Source of the DNA: an uncultured Pelagibacteraceae bacterium
GTDB lineage: Bacteria > Pseudomonadota > Alphaproteobacteria > Pelagibacterales > Pelagibacteraceae
Direction of reading: 5' to 3'
Assembly (NCBI GenBank): GCA_902560855.1
Contig: CACENJ010000001.1
Location: forward strand, 110,935 to 174,934
DNA: 64,000 nt
The notes under the pieces were generated by a model, which saw only the letters and a program-made list of their open reading frames with translations, did no database searches and had not been told where the DNA came from. The position numbers were made by a program, and so were the translations under genes. Shown piece after piece: positions 9,572 to 17,720 of the stretch. How positions within the stretch are numbered: position 1 is the stretch's first letter; each line of letters opens with the position of its first letter.

Positions 9572-10499
9572 AGTTTTAATCTCAGATTCAATGAGCAAAG
9601 TTGCTCAAAAAATATTTGAAAAAAATAATATTTCCATAGATGTAAAAACTGGCCTTTCAGAAGATGAAATTATTAAAATTATTCCTGAATATGATGGATT
9701 AGTTGTTAGATCAGCAACAAAAGTAACAAAAAATATTATTTCAGCAGCAAAAAAATTAAAAGTTATAGGTAGAGCAGGTGCTGGCGTTGACAATATTGAT
9801 ATACCTTTTGCAAAAGAAAATAATATGATTGTTATGAATACACCAGGTGGAAATGCAAATGCAACAGCCGAACATACTTTTGCATTAATAATGTCTGTAT
9901 TAAGAAAAATTCCTTTTGCAAATGAAACTACTCATAAAGGACAGTGGGAAAAAAAAAATATTAAAGGCAACGAACTATCTAAAAAGACACTTGGAATAAT
10001 AGGTTTTGGAAATGTTGGGGTTAGATTAAGCAATTTAGTTAAAGGTTTTGATATGAAAATATTAGTAAATTCAAAATCATTAGAATCTAGAAAAAAAGAT
10101 TTTCCACATGTTGAAAATGTTAGTTTTGATGAAATAATAAACAAAAGTGACATTATTAGCTTTCATTGCAAAGCTCCTAAAGATGGCAAACCTTTAATAA
10201 CTAAAGAACACTATACCAATATGAAACCTACAGCTTATTTAATAAACGCAGCAAGAGGCAATATAGTTGATGAAAAAGATTTAAATAACGCTCTAAATGA
10301 AAATTTAATTGCTGGAGCAGCAATAGATGTATTTTCAAAAGAACCTGCCAAAGAAAACATTTTGTTTAATAATCCAAAAGTTGTTTTAACACCGCATATA
10401 GCTGCATCTACAAGCGAAGCATCTGTAGTAGTTGCAGAAATGGTAGCTAACCAAATATCAGATTTTTTATTAAAAGGTACAAAAATCAATACCGTTTAG
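9564..10499 (+). CDS. serA: D-3-phosphoglycerate dehydrogenase, short form
   Basis: Oxidises 3-phosphoglycerate with NAD, the committed step to serine. The 311-residue protein has the substrate domain and the Rossmann NAD domain ([12 protein letters not shown]) with the catalytic trio visible as Arg in INAARGNIV, Glu in FSKEPAKE and His in LTPHIAAS. The longer SerA forms carry a C-terminal ACT or ASB regulatory domain; it is absent here, so feedback inhibition by serine through that domain is not expected. A generic 2-hydroxyacid dehydrogenase is possible from the domain alone, but the overlap with serC supports SerA. Confidence 0.9.
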   Translation: MPKVLISDSMSKVAQKIFEKNNISIDVKTGLSEDEIIKIIPEYDGLVVRSATKVTKNIISAAKKLKVIGRAGAGVDNIDIPFAKENNMIVMNTPGGNANATAEHTFALIMSVLRKIPFANETTHKGQWEKKNIKGNELSKKTLGIIGFGNVGVRLSNLVKGFDMKILVNSKSLESRKKDFPHVENVSFDEIINKSDIISFHCKAPKDGKPLITKEHYTNMKPTAYLINAARGNIVDEKDLNNALNENLIAGAAIDVFSKEPAKENILFNNPKVVLTPHIAASTSEASVVVAEMVANQISDFLLKGTKINTV

Positions 10500-10505
10500 A
10501 TTGTT

Positions 10506-10544
10506 ATTGTTTATTTTTTCATTTTTTATTTAAAAATAAACAAT
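10506..10544 (+). terminator. Inverted-repeat terminator after serA
   Basis: A perfect 13-bp inverted repeat (ATTGTTTATTTTT and its complement) with a 13-base loop begins 7 bases after the serA stop codon. The left arm ends in a T-run and the right arm begins with an A-run, so it could stop transcription in either direction. Its position at the end of DUF1015-serC-serA supports a terminator. Confidence 0.6.
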
Positions 10545-10572
10545 AGAATGAATATCTATATAGTTACCAACT

Positions 10573-11619
10573 ATGAGAAACTTTTTTAAAATTTTAATTA
10601 TCAACTTTTCAGTTTTTATTTTTTTAATAGCAATAATAGAAATTTTTTTTGGTTATTGGTTTGATAAGTATAATTTTGGTTATCTGATGAGAGAACATAG
10701 ATTAAAAAATTCAACTTACAAAGTTAAACATTTTGAAAATGAATATGTAGTAAATTATAGGAGAAATTTTCATGGTTTTAGAGGTAAAGAATTAAATCCA
10801 AGTGACGTTAAATCTGTTTTTATTGGAGGCAGCACTGGAAATCAAAGATATACTCCAGAAGAATTTACTATTGTAGAACTTTTAAACAAAAGTTTTATAA
10901 AAAATAATATTAATTTAAAATTATATAATGCTTCAATGGATGGTAAATCTACATTTGGAATAATTAATGATTTTGAGCATTGGTTTACAAAATTAGAAAA
11001 ATTTTCTCCTAATTTATTTATTTTTTATATTGGACTTAATGATAAATTTTACAGGGGTAATTGCGATGAAAATAAAGGAACATTTGACGGAAGTGATTGT
11101 CACTATGATCCAAAATTGCTAGGCAAAATAAGAGATTATATAAAAAATAATAGTTTTTTTTCATTCAAGATAAAACAATTACAAAGTAAATATAATAAAA
11201 AAATAAAGCTTAGATATGGTTTATTTGGATATACAGAAAATTTGTATGAAGACTACGATTTTATAAATTATGAATCGGCTAAAAAAAAACACAAATCTAA
11301 AGAAAATAAAGAAGAAATTTTTGTAAAAAAAGAACTTGTTAAAAGATTGAACAGGATAATGAGTTATGTAGAAAGATATAATGCTAAAGCCATTTTTATT
11401 ACTCAGATAGAATTTAATGGCTTATCCAATAGAAATTTATTTTTAGCTAATGAAACAGTTAAAAAATTTTGCGAAGAAAACAACGTTGATTTAATAAGAC
11501 TCGATGAAGATTTAGAAATGTCAAAATTTGATTTTTATGACCCATGGCACACTACAGTTGAGGGTTCAAAAAAAATTTCAAGATATATTTTTGATGAGTT
11601 AATAAAATATATTAATTAG
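10573..11619 (+). CDS. Membrane-anchored SGNH/GDSL hydrolase-like protein
   Basis: A 348-residue protein with one hydrophobic segment at residues 7-27 and no clear signal-peptidase site, so it is probably membrane-anchored with the main domain in the periplasm. The SGNH pattern can be followed: nucleophile Ser87 in FIGGSTGN, Asn156 in IGLNDKF, and the catalytic Asp323/His326 pair in DPWHTTVEG. Related proteins are esterases or O-acyl transferases that add or remove acetyl groups on surface polysaccharides. The substrate is not readable. It is convergent with the following membrane protein gene, with 9 bases between them. Family assignment is from motifs only. Confidence 0.65.
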   Translation: MRNFFKILIINFSVFIFLIAIIEIFFGYWFDKYNFGYLMREHRLKNSTYKVKHFENEYVVNYRRNFHGFRGKELNPSDVKSVFIGGSTGNQRYTPEEFTIVELLNKSFIKNNINLKLYNASMDGKSTFGIINDFEHWFTKLEKFSPNLFIFYIGLNDKFYRGNCDENKGTFDGSDCHYDPKLLGKIRDYIKNNSFFSFKIKQLQSKYNKKIKLRYGLFGYTENLYEDYDFINYESAKKKHKSKENKEEIFVKKELVKRLNRIMSYVERYNAKAIFITQIEFNGLSNRNLFLANETVKKFCEENNVDLIRLDEDLEMSKFDFYDPWHTTVEGSKKISRYIFDELIKYIN

Positions 11620-11628
11620 AAGATAAAA

Positions 11629-13062
11629 TTAGAATGATAGTGGATCGTATTTTGTAAAAATTATTTTTTTTGAAATACTTTTGTAATCATTTAAATTATT
11701 AATTTTTTTATAAATTTTTTTTGTAATATTTAAATTTTCAAGATGTAATCTTTTTTTATTTATCCTTTCAACAGGCGCATTAAAATTTGGATATGATGTA
11801 TATTCATAAATAAATTTGCTATCAAAGTTTACAATATGGACAGAATAAAGATTCATTGAGTTTATATGATCTTTTGAGCGTAAGTAGCCACCTAATATAG
11901 CAACAAACATTGTACAAAAAATAAGTAATGAAAATATAATTTTTTTATATAAATGTATTTCGTTTAGCATTAATTTAAATAAATTTTTTAAAAAAATAGT
12001 AATTATTGCTAAAACAAATATACTTGGTAAAAAAATTCCAAAAGATCTAAGGATAGCTATATGAGGAGCACAAAGTAATATTATTAAAAAAATAAAAATT
12101 AATATTTTATTAAAATTCAGCGGTGCTTTTTTATTGAAAACATAGTTTGTTATGCAAATGAGTATTAATAATATTAACCAAATTATTTGAAAGTAATATT
12201 GGCCTAAATTGAAATTTCTTATACTAAAAAAACCCATTGGAAACCAAGATGCTTTGAAAGCCTTGATTAAACCTCCAAATCCAATAATTTCATTTCCATA
12301 TTTTATGTAATCAAGAGTTATTTCAAAACCAGGTGCTTCAGGCACAAACTCTTTTCTTAAATACATATGAAAAATGACTAATAAAACTAATGGCAATGTT
12401 CCAAAAAAAATTCTTTTTACCTTATTTTCCATTTCAAATGTTATTAACAGTGAAGAAAGAAAAATAAATATAGGTAAGACGTACAGCTCTTCTCTTGTAA
12501 AAATAGATAGAATAGCAAACAAAAAACAAAAAATGTAATTTTGTATTTTTTTATTTTTGAGCCATGAAATAAAAAAAATAATTGAAAGTAAAGCATTTAT
12601 GTATGTAAATATAAGGGCACTTAAAGTTATCCATGATAATAATGTGCTATAGATTTTTGAAAAAGTTATTAATAATGTAAAAAATAATAATTCTAATTTA
12701 TTAAATCCTATTTGGTAAAGAAAAAAATTAACTAAAATAATCAAAGCAATCATCATAAGAAAAATAAAAAATCTTAAATAAAAAGTATTCTCACCAAAGA
12801 TTAATCCTAGAAAATTGTAATATAGTATTGCGACTGGTCTATAGCTTGGTGTTTCAATTTTATTTGGTATCCAATTACTAAACCAGCTATTATATATTTC
12901 TTCGATCGAATACACTTTAATTAAATGCAAATCATCCCAAACAAATGGTTGATATATTAAATTGTAACCACTTAACAAAAACCATGCTAAAAATGTTGCT
13001 ATTGTAACTAAAATTATGAATGAAACAGTACTTGAACTACTTATTTTTTTTTGATCAAACAT
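11629..13062 (-). CDS. Multi-pass membrane protein, possible GT-C glycosyltransferase
   Basis: A 477-residue integral membrane protein with roughly ten hydrophobic helices and a soluble C-terminal tail of about 70 residues. Between the first two helices is a loop with FVWDDLHLIK and then SYRPVAIL. An acidic pair after the first helix is typical of GT-C enzymes (PMT/ArnT-like), which transfer sugars from lipid-linked donors on the outer side of the inner membrane. No closer family is recognised, so the function is tentative. It is divergent from the radical SAM gene over about 100 AT-rich bases that probably contain both promoters. Confidence 0.5.
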   Translation of the reverse strand: MFDQKKISSSSTVSFIILVTIATFLAWFLLSGYNLIYQPFVWDDLHLIKVYSIEEIYNSWFSNWIPNKIETPSYRPVAILYYNFLGLIFGENTFYLRFFIFLMMIALIILVNFFLYQIGFNKLELLFFTLLITFSKIYSTLLSWITLSALIFTYINALLSIIFFISWLKNKKIQNYIFCFLFAILSIFTREELYVLPIFIFLSSLLITFEMENKVKRIFFGTLPLVLLVIFHMYLRKEFVPEAPGFEITLDYIKYGNEIIGFGGLIKAFKASWFPMGFFSIRNFNLGQYYFQIIWLILLILICITNYVFNKKAPLNFNKILIFIFLIILLCAPHIAILRSFGIFLPSIFVLAIITIFLKNLFKLMLNEIHLYKKIIFSLLIFCTMFVAILGGYLRSKDHINSMNLYSVHIVNFDSKFIYEYTSYPNFNAPVERINKKRLHLENLNITKKIYKKINNLNDYKSISKKIIFTKYDPLSF

Positions 13063-13165
13063 AAATTTAAAAACAATGAATATATTAGAAATATAGATAA
13101 TATACCTTAAATAAACAAATTAATTAGTTTTAAAAATTAGAGATATATTTACATTACATAATAGA

Positions 13166-14530
13166 ATGAATTTTTTTATTTTAGATCCTTATACAAATAA
13201 CAATTGGAGATTAGTTAAAGATACAGCCGGAGGTTACGGAACCGGTAATGACTTTGGAGATAATTTTCTATCTAAAGGTTTAAATAAATTTGTTTCAAAA
13301 ATGATAAGTATGCCTCCTATGTATTCTATGTATGTATATTCAATATTAAAAATGAAAAATTGTAAAACAGAGTATTCAAAGGAATTTGAGGAAGAAAAAA
13401 TTAAAAATGCAGATTATGTTATTTTGACATCTTCTATTATTTGTCATGAAACTGAAATTGAAACATTAAAAAAACTTAACTCTATTGGAAAAAAAGTTTT
13501 CGTCATTGGAATATTTGGAAATGTAATGAAGGAAAGGTACAAGTTAAAAAATACTCATGTAGTAAAAGGTGAACCCGAAAGTTTTTTTTTAAATTTAAAC
13601 ACAACAGAAAAAAAATTTGTAGATATATTCTTTACCGATGATAAATCAGAAATATCAAATTCTCTAGTTGTAGAAAATTTAGACTCCTTACCATTCCCAG
13701 ATTGGAAATATTACAGTAGTAAATACGATCTAAAAAATAATTTTTTAGCTTTTAACTCTAAAATTGCTATTCCAATAGTAGCAACAAGAGGATGTCCGTA
13801 TTCATGTTTTAATTATTGCACTTATCCGCTACAACAAGGACGTAAAGTTAGATTCAGATCAGTAAAAAATGTAATTGAAGAAATTAAGTACTGGATTAAA
13901 AATTTAAACACTAATAAATTTATTTTCAGAGATCCAGTCTTTTCTATAAATAGAAAGTATACAGAAGAATTGTGCAAAGAAATTATTAATGAAAATTTAA
14001 AAATAAATTTTCTTATCGAAACGCATTTAAAAAACTTGGATGATGAATTAATTGATTTATTAAAAAACGCAGGCCTTGAAATGGTTTATGTTGGTATTGA
14101 ATCGTCCAATTCAGAAGTTTTAGGAGATATAAAAAGATTTACAATAAATAATGATGAACAGTACAAAATAATAAAAAAATTAGTTGATAAAAATATTTAT
14201 GTTAAATCAATGTTTATGTTCGGAAATCCAGGTGATGACGAAAATACAATAAAAAAATCGATCGAATATTCTGCTTTTTTGCCAAATCAATTTGTTCAAT
14301 ACAGTGTTTTTACACCATACCCAGGCACACCTGTTTATAATCTTTTTGAAAAAAAAATAATTGAGCAAAAATATGAAAAATTTAATCAATACAATCTTAT
14401 ATATAAACATGAAAATCTAAATAATTCTAAAATAACTAAATTAAAAAACTACGCATATAGAAAATTTTATTTTAGAGTTAGCAAATTTCCAATAATAGCT
14501 AAATCTATTTTAAGCTTAGTAATACGTTAA
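13166..14530 (+). CDS. Radical SAM protein, B12-binding-type architecture
   Basis: A 454-residue protein with an N-terminal Rossmann-like part (about residues 1-145) resembling the cobalamin-binding domain of class B radical SAM enzymes, followed by a radical SAM barrel. The cluster cysteines are Cys210, Cys214 and Cys218 in RGCPYSCFNYCTYP. This is CX3CX3C, one residue longer than the usual CX3CX2C. The N-terminal part lacks the DXHXXG cobalamin motif, so B12 binding is doubtful. Later blocks MVYVGIESSN and FMFGNPGDD are typical of the family. The substrate is unknown. The gene lies 9 bases from the SDR gene on the same strand and is probably cotranscribed with it. Confidence 0.75.
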   Translation: MNFFILDPYTNNNWRLVKDTAGGYGTGNDFGDNFLSKGLNKFVSKMISMPPMYSMYVYSILKMKNCKTEYSKEFEEEKIKNADYVILTSSIICHETEIETLKKLNSIGKKVFVIGIFGNVMKERYKLKNTHVVKGEPESFFLNLNTTEKKFVDIFFTDDKSEISNSLVVENLDSLPFPDWKYYSSKYDLKNNFLAFNSKIAIPIVATRGCPYSCFNYCTYPLQQGRKVRFRSVKNVIEEIKYWIKNLNTNKFIFRDPVFSINRKYTEELCKEIINENLKINFLIETHLKNLDDELIDLLKNAGLEMVYVGIESSNSEVLGDIKRFTINNDEQYKIIKKLVDKNIYVKSMFMFGNPGDDENTIKKSIEYSAFLPNQFVQYSVFTPYPGTPVYNLFEKKIIEQKYEKFNQYNLIYKHENLNNSKITKLKNYAYRKFYFRVSKFPIIAKSILSLVIR

Positions 14531-14539
14531 CAATTATAG

Positions 14540-15355
14540 ATGAAAGAAAAAAATATTATAGTTACTGGTGGAACAGGAGGCATAGGTTTAGCCTTAGTTA
14601 AAAAACTAATTAATAAAAATAATAGAATTTTTATTATTGGTAAAAATGAAGACAAAGGTAATAAAGTTGTTTCAGATCTCTTTTCTTATAAAATAGAATT
14701 TTTTAAATGCGATTTATCTGAAAAGGAAGAAATAAAAAAGTTTATCAAGAACATTTCACATTTAAATAAAATTGATTTATTGGTTAACAATGCCGGAGCT
14801 CTTTTTTTAAATAGAGAAACAAATAGCGATAATGTAGAAAAAACATTTTCATTAAATCACTTATCATATTTTCATATGTCATTATCTTTGATTGATAAAT
14901 TAAAAAATTCTTATGAACCAAAAATAATGAATATTTCTTCAAACGCACATAAATTTTATTCTTTAGATTTGAACGATCTAGAAAATGCATTAAATTATAA
15001 TTCGTGGAAAGCCTATTGTAGATCGAAATTATTAAATATTTATTTTACTTACGAATTTAATAGAAAAATTAACAATAATGTTATTTGCAATTGTATACAC
15101 CCAGGTTTTGTTGATTCAGATTTTGGTAATGTTAAAAAATCTTTTTATCGTCAAGGAGCCAAAATGATAAAAAAAATTTTTGGTATTTCCACTGAAAGAG
15201 CAGCAATCCCTATATATAATTTATGTAATGATGATACATTAAAAAAATCAGGACAGTATTTTTTCAAGGGCATTGTTAAAAAAAGTTCTAATATTTCTTA
15301 TGATAAAAAAATAGCTGATTTTGTATGGAAAGAGTCATTAAAATATATAGTTTAA
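14540..15355 (+). CDS. Short-chain dehydrogenase/reductase
   Basis: A 271-residue SDR with the classical features: cofactor loop TGGTGGIGLAL at the N-terminus, structural NNAGA motif around residue 87, the active-site Ser in NISSNAHK and the Tyr/Lys pair in AYCRSKLLN. After the active site comes CIHPGFVDSDFG. The arrangement resembles retinol-dehydrogenase/WWOX-like SDRs, but substrate cannot be inferred from this. It follows the radical SAM gene by 9 bases. Downstream lies the tRNA-Leu remnant that marks the edge of the protease insertion, so this gene is the last one before the element. Confidence 0.85.
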   Translation: MKEKNIIVTGGTGGIGLALVKKLINKNNRIFIIGKNEDKGNKVVSDLFSYKIEFFKCDLSEKEEIKKFIKNISHLNKIDLLVNNAGALFLNRETNSDNVEKTFSLNHLSYFHMSLSLIDKLKNSYEPKIMNISSNAHKFYSLDLNDLENALNYNSWKAYCRSKLLNIYFTYEFNRKINNNVICNCIHPGFVDSDFGNVKKSFYRQGAKMIKKIFGISTERAAIPIYNLCNDDTLKKSGQYFFKGIVKKSSNISYDKKIADFVWKESLKYIV

Positions 15356-15410
15356 TATTTTTTTATTGTAAAAAAATAGAGTTAACATAAACATTATGAA
15401 AATAACTAAT

Positions 15411-15457
15411 GCCCTCGTGGTGAAATTGGTAGACACAAAGGACTTAAAAGCCGAGGG
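15411..15457 (+). pseudogene. Broken tRNA-Leu(UAA), 5' half only
   Basis: The first 39 bases match the intact tRNA-Leu at 16850 exactly, from the acceptor stem through the D arm to the end of the anticodon loop. The anticodon 3' strand, variable arm and T arm are missing. Immediately after comes GCCGAGGG, which equals the acceptor-stem 3' strand of the intact gene, as if the middle had been deleted. The 30 bases upstream also match the region upstream of the intact gene (about 23 of 30 by hand alignment), so promoter sequence was duplicated too. Confidence 0.8.
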
Positions 15458-15575
15458 ATTCACAAGTGAGTCAGTCCGTGGTAGTCCAGAGCAGTCTAAA
15501 CATCCTATAAAATCTCTTAAATTTAAATTAGCTTTCTATTATGATTAGAAAATAAGGCTTAATTAATTTGTTCAA

Positions 15576-15605
15576 ACTGGAGCAAGACTGGAGCATAGGG
15601 AGATA
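15576..15605 (+). repeat. Left arm-type repeat (two ACTGGAGCA nonamers)
   Basis: This 30-base segment matches 16747-16776 at 27 positions in the same orientation. Each copy has two ACTGGAGCA nonamers spaced 11 bases, about one helical turn, as in arm-type integrase sites. This left copy ends 18 bases before the protease ATG, so it also lies in the protease leader. Confidence 0.7.
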
Positions 15606-15623
15606 ATATAATAAGCTTTAATT

Positions 15624-16718
15624 ATGAAAAAACTTTTAGGGATCGTGGTTCTGGGTTTGTTGTGGTGTAATGTTGGATTTGCTTTGTCGCAATCAACAGC
15701 GATAGATCAATATTTGTCAGGAAAGAAACTAGATACAATCGAAGGCATCTGGTTAACTCACAGGGGTAATTTACTTGTATTTTATAAATCAGGATCAAGC
15801 TATGTTGGCAAAACTCTTGAGCAACACGAGTTTCTTAATCCAGGAACAGTAGCTGTCACATTAACGAAAAGTTCAAATAGTTTATATATGGGTCCTCAAA
15901 TTTGGCCCATGGTTAATAACTCAAACAGAGTTGTTAGCACACAAAGATTTAAAATGATTTATAATGTTTATGGAAATAGCATAACATTAAGATTTGGAGA
16001 TGGTAGCGGAGGAACAAGAACTTTTAGAAGAGTATGGCCAGAAAATTTGAATGCACATAACTCTCAATTCGAAAAGAAAAAAGTTGCTGAGAAAGATAAA
16101 GATAAAAATAAAATACAAGCATCATCAGGTACAGCTTTTTTTGTAACCAATAAGGGTCACACAATTACTAATTATCATGTTGTAGAAGGTTGCAAAGGTA
16201 AATCTAAGATCATTTACCAAGACAATGAATATAAAGCTAAACTAATTGCTAAAGACAAATATCTTGATTTAGCTTTACTAAAATCTGAGCTTAATAATGA
16301 ACATTATATCGCACTATCAAATAAATCTCCAAAAAAACTTCAAAGAATAATTGCTGCAGGTTATCCTTTAGGTAAAGAATTAAGTGATGATTTAAAATTT
16401 ACATCCGGGATAGTAAGTTCATTAAAAGGTCTTGAAGATGATTCAACACGTATACAAATTGATGCAGCTTTAAATTATGGGAACAGTGGAGGACCAATAG
16501 TTGATGAAAAAACAGGAGAACTTGTTGCAGTTGCTGTTGCAGGGTTAGATAAACAAGTAACCGAGAGCATTAACTTTGGTATAAAAGCTGGATCAGTTAA
16601 AAACTTTTTAGACTCTAATCAGATAAACGTGAATTTAAATGCTAAAAAATTTAGTTTAGGAGATATTGATCTTGCTTCAATTTTAGAAAACGCAACTGTT
16701 TACACTTTTTGTAAATAA
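15624..16718 (+). CDS. Secreted trypsin-like serine protease
   Basis: A 364-residue protein with a signal peptide (hydrophobic residues 4-19, likely cut after Ala20), an N-terminal domain of unknown type (about 21-140), a Lys-rich linker (150-163) and a DegP-like trypsin domain. The catalytic triad is His185 in TNYHVVEG, Asp215 in KYLDLALLK and Ser288 in YGNSGGPIV. There is no PDZ domain, unlike DegP or DegS. It should act in the periplasm or outside the cell. By eye its codons use more G and C than neighbouring genes, consistent with transfer. It is the only gene between the tRNA-Leu copies; whether it is cargo, a defence or a nutrition gene is unknown. Confidence 0.88.
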   Translation: MKKLLGIVVLGLLWCNVGFALSQSTAIDQYLSGKKLDTIEGIWLTHRGNLLVFYKSGSSYVGKTLEQHEFLNPGTVAVTLTKSSNSLYMGPQIWPMVNNSNRVVSTQRFKMIYNVYGNSITLRFGDGSGGTRTFRRVWPENLNAHNSQFEKKKVAEKDKDKNKIQASSGTAFFVTNKGHTITNYHVVEGCKGKSKIIYQDNEYKAKLIAKDKYLDLALLKSELNNEHYIALSNKSPKKLQRIIAAGYPLGKELSDDLKFTSGIVSSLKGLEDDSTRIQIDAALNYGNSGGPIVDEKTGELVAVAVAGLDKQVTESINFGIKAGSVKNFLDSNQINVNLNAKKFSLGDIDLASILENATVYTFCK

Positions 16719-16746
16719 TAGAAAGTTTATAGGATAATATAGGACA

Positions 16747-16776
16747 ACTGGAGCACAACTGGAGCATGGGGAGATA
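16747..16776 (+). repeat. Right arm-type repeat (two ACTGGAGCA nonamers)
   Basis: Direct repeat of 15576-15605 with 27 of 30 bases identical, beginning 28 bases after the protease stop and ending 73 bases before the intact tRNA-Leu. Each of its two nonamers is exact. Confidence 0.7.
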
Positions 16777-16849
16777 AATTAAAAAAATTTTACTTATTAA
16801 CCTTGTTCAATTATAAATATTAGCATAAATACTCATGAAATTCACAAAT

Positions 16850-16935
16850 GCCCTCGTGGTGAAATTGGTAGACACAAAGGACTTAAAATCCTTGCCCTTT
16901 TGGGAGTGCCAGTTCGAGTCTGGCCGAGGGCACCA
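16850..16935 (+). tRNA. tRNA-Leu(UAA)
   Basis: Complete class II tRNA of 86 bases with encoded CCA. The acceptor stem is GCCCTCG/CGAGGGC, the anticodon stem AAGGA/TCCTT, and the loop CTTAAAA gives anticodon UAA. A long variable arm and the TTCGAGT T loop are present. Its 5' half is duplicated at 15411. The CCA end is only 8 bases from the nadK start codon. Confidence 0.97.
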
Positions 16936-16943
16936 CAAAAAAT

Positions 16944-17720
16944 ATGATTAAACCACATATAGTTTTTGATAAAAATAAAAAGTCTTTAAAAATAAAATTA
17001 ATTTTGGAAAAAAAAATTAATTTTTTGCCAGTATCCAAATCAAATTTAATTATTGTCATTGGAGGTGATGGCTTTATGCTTCAGACACTAAAAAAATTCT
17101 ATAGGCTAAAAAAACCTTTTTATGGAATTAATTCAGGTGATTATGGATTCCTGATGAACAAATTTTCAAAAAAAAATACTGTGAAAAATTTAACTAAATT
17201 AAAAAAGGTTACTATTTATCCTTTGGAAATGATTGTTAAAAATAAGTCAGGAAAAATTAAAAAATCAATAGCCATAAATGAAGTTTCAATTTTAAGACAA
17301 AGTAGACAAGCAGCATCAATTTCAATTTATTCTGGATCTAAAAAAATTATTAAAAAGTTAATTTCAGATGGTGTTTTAGTCTCAACTCCCGCAGGAAGCA
17401 CAGCTTATAATTTGTCTGTTCACGGTCCAATATTAAATTTGGATTCAAAAAAATTATCTATATGTCCAATTAGTCCTTTTAGACCACGTAGATGGAAAGG
17501 AAAAGTAGTTGGCGAAAGATCAATAATAAATATAAATAATTTAAATCCCAAAAAAAGGCCAATAAGCGCAGTAGCTGATAATGTCGAAGTTAGAAATTCA
17601 AAAAAGATTGTAATTAAAATTAATAAGAAAATTTATTTCAATTTACTGTACGATAAAAATAATAGTTTACAAAAAAAAATTAAAATAGAACAGTTAAGGA
17701 AAGAAACTAATCTTAAATAA
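16944..17720 (+). CDS. nadK: NAD kinase
   Basis: Phosphorylates NAD to NADP using ATP or polyphosphate in the cytoplasm. The 258-residue protein has the GGDG loop (VIGGDGFML), the NEVSILR block and the long signature around SDGVLVSTPAGSTAYN, so all conserved motifs are intact. It starts 8 bases after the tRNA-Leu CCA end, leaving no space for a Shine-Dalgarno site in a processed message. It ends directly at the 3' end of the convergent tRNA-Thr gene. Translation may use the tRNA-containing precursor or a nearly leaderless mRNA. Confidence 0.93.
   Translation: MIKPHIVFDKNKKSLKIKLILEKKINFLPVSKSNLIIVIGGDGFMLQTLKKFYRLKKPFYGINSGDYGFLMNKFSKKNTVKNLTKLKKVTIYPLEMIVKNKSGKIKKSIAINEVSILRQSRQAASISIYSGSKKIIKKLISDGVLVSTPAGSTAYNLSVHGPILNLDSKKLSICPISPFRPRRWKGKVVGERSIININNLNPKKRPISAVADNVEVRNSKKIVIKINKKIYFNLLYDKNNSLQKKIKIEQLRKETNLK

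Larger units (their letters stand above)
15411..16888 (+). mobile_element. Candidate tRNA-Leu-integrated element carrying a protease
   Basis: Two exact 39-base copies of the tRNA-Leu(UAA) 5' half (15411-15449 and 16850-16888) bound about 1.4 kb. Just inside each end is a 30-base segment holding two ACTGGAGCA nonamers 11 bases apart. This core-arm-cargo-arm-core order is what integration by a tyrosine recombinase leaves: core sites in a tRNA with arm-type binding sites inside. The only gene inside is a secreted serine protease; no integrase is present, so the element would be non-autonomous or decayed. A local duplication around tRNA-Leu is the main alternative. The repeats are directly seen; the mechanism is inferred. 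Confidence 0.5.

Noticed and set aside
15445-15620. Group I intron in tRNA-Leu(UAA) interrupting the upstream copy
   Set aside because: The match continues past the usual insertion point in the anticodon, no 3' exon follows before the protease, and the conserved group I core elements were not found.
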